From the NCBI GenBank assembly GCA_028293465.1, contig JAQGOT010000508.1:1-6611 (forward strand): a stretch of DNA of 6,611 bases. The letters are read 5' to 3'. The position numbers and the translations under genes were made by a program. The notes under the pieces are model-generated. The model saw only the letters and a program-made list of their open reading frames with translations, searched no databases and was not told the origin of the DNA. The stretch's first letter is position 1, and each line of letters begins with the position of its first letter. This DNA comes from Pedosphaera sp. GTDB lineage: Bacteria > Verrucomicrobiota > Verrucomicrobiia > Limisphaerales > Pedosphaeraceae. Shown here in pieces: positions 4,710 through 6,611 of this stretch.

Positions 4710-6611
4710 CTACTGAATCACCCCGCGTTTGCGCAATATGGCATCCATGGCCTTGTCCATCAACAAGTTGGCTAGCGGTTGGGTCGCTTCATCAAGCGCG
4801 GTGCTGGCGGTTCGGAGTTGTTGGGTATCCCCGGTCTTGCTCTCCGGGTTTTCGGTCGCCAACGCAGCCTCCACAGCTTGGAGAGCAATTTCAAGTTGCG
4901 CCCGGTAATCGGCCTCGACCTCATCTGCGCAGTCAACCAATCCCTTGCGCGTCGCGTTCACCGCTTCTCTCGCCCTCAGGGTGGCTTCAACCCAGCGTCG
5001 GGCGGCGAGATCTTCAAAAGCGTGCTCGACCGATTCCTCCACCATGCGTTGCACCGCGGTGTCGTCCACGTCCACGGCCGATTTCATCTCCACGATGGTT
5101 TGCCGACCGCTTTTGGTGTCGCGAGCCAGCACATGAAGAATGCCATTGGCATCAATCTCAAACTGGACACCAATCCGCGGGACCCCTTTCGGCGCCGGTT
5201 CGAAGTCGATCGTGAACCGGCCGAGGCTCCAATTGTCCTTGGCCCGTTCGCGCTCTCCCTGCAAGACATGGATCAGCATATTTTTCTGGTTGTCCACTGC
5301 CGTGGTGAACATCTCGCCCGCCTTCACCGGGATGGTGGAATTGCGGTGGATGATGACATTCATCAACCCGCCAAAGGTCTCGATGCCGAGGGAGAGCGGA
5401 GTCACATCCAGCAGCAGAACATGCTGGAAACCGCCGGCAAGAATTTCCGCCTGAATGGCCGCGCCGAGTGCGACCGCTTCATCAGGGTTCTGCGAAGTGT
5501 TCAGCAGCGGTCCGCTCGGACGGTGATAATCGGCACCCAGGCGGATGCTGCCCCGCGTTTCCTCAAACTCAACACAGCCAAAAATCTCCGTCACCATCTG
5601 CCGCACCAATGGCATCCGCGTTTGACCGCCCACCAGGATAATCTGGTCGAGATCCTTCGCCTCCAGCTTTGCATCCGCCAAGGCGCGCAAGCAATGCGTC
5701 CGCGTTCTCGCAACGATCTCCCGGGCGAGCGTTTCCAGTTCCGCCCGGGAAAGGCGTAGTCCGAAGCTGAACTCAGGGGTCAGGAAGGGCAGGGCGATCT
5801 CGACCGCCGATTCCGACGAGAGCCGAATCTTGGCTTGCTCCGCCGCTTCACGGATGCGCGAAAGCATCGGCAAGTTTTGGCCGGAGTCCGGACCACCCGC
5901 CGCCTTGATTTTCTCCACGAGGAAATCGAGCAGGCGCTTGTCAATGTCATCCCCGCCCAACCGCGTGTTTCCATTGGTCGCGAGGACTTGGAACACACCC
6001 TGGTTCAATTCCAGAATCGAAAGATCGAAAGTCCCGCCGCCGAGATCGTACACCGCGATCCGCGCGTGTTCCTTGAGCTTGTCCAGACCGTAGGCGAGGG
6101 CCGCTGCGGTCGGTTCGTTGACAATCCGCTCCACCGTGAACCCGGCCAATTCCCCGGCCCGCTTGGTGGCGTTGCGTTGGGCGTCGTTGAAATAGGCCGG
6201 CACCGTAATCACCGCGCGGGTGACCGGTTCATTGAGACACGCCTCGGCATCCCGCTTGAGCTTCTTCAACACTTCCGCGGAGACCTCCTCCGGCGTCCAG
6301 GCGCGGCCGTGGATATCGATGCTGACCTGGCCGGCACCCTCGCCGCGGACAGGATACGTCACCAGCATCTCCTCGCGCGCAACCTCATTGCCCCGCCGGC
6401 CCATGAACCGTTTGACCGAGTAAATCGTTTCCGCCGGCTTCACCACGCGCACCCGGTTGGCCGGGTGACCGACGATCGGCTCCGCACCCGCCCCGGGAAA
6501 ATGGACCACCGAAGGCGTTAACCGTTGGCCATCGGCATCCGCGATGACCAGCGGAATGCCTGAATCCACCATGGCCACCAGCGAGTTCGTTGTGCCCAGA
6601 TCAATCCCGAC
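4710..6611 (-). CDS. dnaK: DnaK-family Hsp70 chaperone, divergent, N-terminus cut by window edge
   Basis: ATP-driven cytosolic chaperone that binds exposed hydrophobic peptides, normally with DnaJ-type and GrpE partners (none in this window). 633 residues are visible. The frame is open to the right edge, beginning V-G-I-D-L-G-T-T-N-S, so only the first few residues are missing. In visible numbering: phosphate-1 loop GIDLGTTNS (2-10), VKRFMGRR (66-73), AVITVPAYFNDAQR (133-146), NEPTAAALAYGLD (165-177), phosphate-2 loop YDLGGGTFDLSI (188-199), TRLGGDDID (216-224), adenosine motif ILVGGQTRMPLVRQ (325-338), linker VLLLDVTPLSLGIET (398-412), then the beta substrate domain and a helical lid (about 510-633). 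Two oddities: about 22 extra residues before NPDE (373-ish; bases 5490-5576), and a basic C-terminus (RKRGVIQ) instead of the acidic EE-V-type tail of housekeeping DnaK. It may therefore be a paralogue rather than the main stress DnaK, so the symbol is used in the family sense. TAG stop at 4712-4710. Confidence 0.93.
   Translation of the reverse strand, partial: VGIDLGTTNSLVAMVDSGIPLVIADADGQRLTPSVVHFPGAGAEPIVGHPANRVRVVKPAETIYSVKRFMGRRGNEVAREEMLVTYPVRGEGAGQVSIDIHGRAWTPEEVSAEVLKKLKRDAEACLNEPVTRAVITVPAYFNDAQRNATKRAGELAGFTVERIVNEPTAAALAYGLDKLKEHARIAVYDLGGGTFDLSILELNQGVFQVLATNGNTRLGGDDIDKRLLDFLVEKIKAAGGPDSGQNLPMLSRIREAAEQAKIRLSSESAVEIALPFLTPEFSFGLRLSRAELETLAREIVARTRTHCLRALADAKLEAKDLDQIILVGGQTRMPLVRQMVTEIFGCVEFEETRGSIRLGADYHRPSGPLLNTSQNPDEAVALGAAIQAEILAGGFQHVLLLDVTPLSLGIETFGGLMNVIIHRNSTIPVKAGEMFTTAVDNQKNMLIHVLQGERERAKDNWSLGRFTIDFEPAPKGVPRIGVQFEIDANGILHVLARDTKSGRQTIVEMKSAVDVDDTAVQRMVEESVEHAFEDLAARRWVEATLRAREAVNATRKGLVDCADEVEADYRAQLEIALQAVEAALATENPESKTGDTQQLRTASTALDEATQPLANLLMDKAMDAILRKRGVIQ

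Noticed and set aside
4779..5759. Long + strand open frame of 326 residues opposite the Hsp70 gene.
   Set aside because: It is antisense to strongly conserved Hsp70 coding sequence, and its translation shows no recognisable domain; GC-rich codon usage commonly leaves the opposite strand open.
5835..6521. + strand open frame of 228 residues opposite the Hsp70 ATPase domain.
   Set aside because: Antisense shadow of the conserved Hsp70 gene, with arginine/histidine-rich composition and no motif.
1..6611. CRISPR array, tRNA/rRNA gene, insertion sequence, phage or defence system.
   Set aside because: No spaced direct repeats, cloverleaf-like sequence, transposase or integrase motif, or defence-associated domain was seen on either strand.

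Overview
The window looks like a GC-rich bacterial chromosome segment. Gene content (a heme/tRNA housekeeping run next to a eukaryote-like ankyrin protein and a divergent Hsp70) and composition suggest a Verrucomicrobiota/PVC-type organism. This is an inference from general appearance; the sequence holds no rRNA or other decisive taxonomic marker.

Layout: the left half (1-2910, + strand) is a tight housekeeping run: hemL (5' end outside the window), ruvX/yqgF, truA and trmL. Gaps are short or negative, so the genes are probably co-transcribed. They cover the C5 step of tetrapyrrole synthesis, a YqgF-family RNase H-fold nuclease for RNA/DNA processing, and two tRNA modification enzymes (pseudouridine in the anticodon stem, 2'-O-methyl at wobble position 34). 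The right half (2975-6611, - strand) reads, in transcription order: a DnaK-family Hsp70 (its first residues lie beyond the right edge), an all-ankyrin-repeat protein, and a stand-alone PTS EIIA domain of the fructose/nitrogen type. The two halves converge at about 2911-2974, where a small hairpin could act as a terminator. No stretch longer than 300 bases lacks a gene; the largest gap is 149 bp (3467-3615).

Most of the window is ordinary. Three points deserve attention. First, a perfect 8-bp tandem duplication near the 3' end of truA: with one copy, truA would stop in the classic ATGA overlap with trmL, whereas with two copies it reads 20 nt into trmL. Second, an insertion of about 22 residues in the Hsp70 nucleotide-binding domain, just before the conserved NPDE motif, in a protein that also lacks the usual acidic C-terminal tail. 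Third, the neighbouring ankyrin protein consists of ten consecutive repeats in an exact 33-residue register, with no other domain. I see no convincing previously undescribed multi-gene system.
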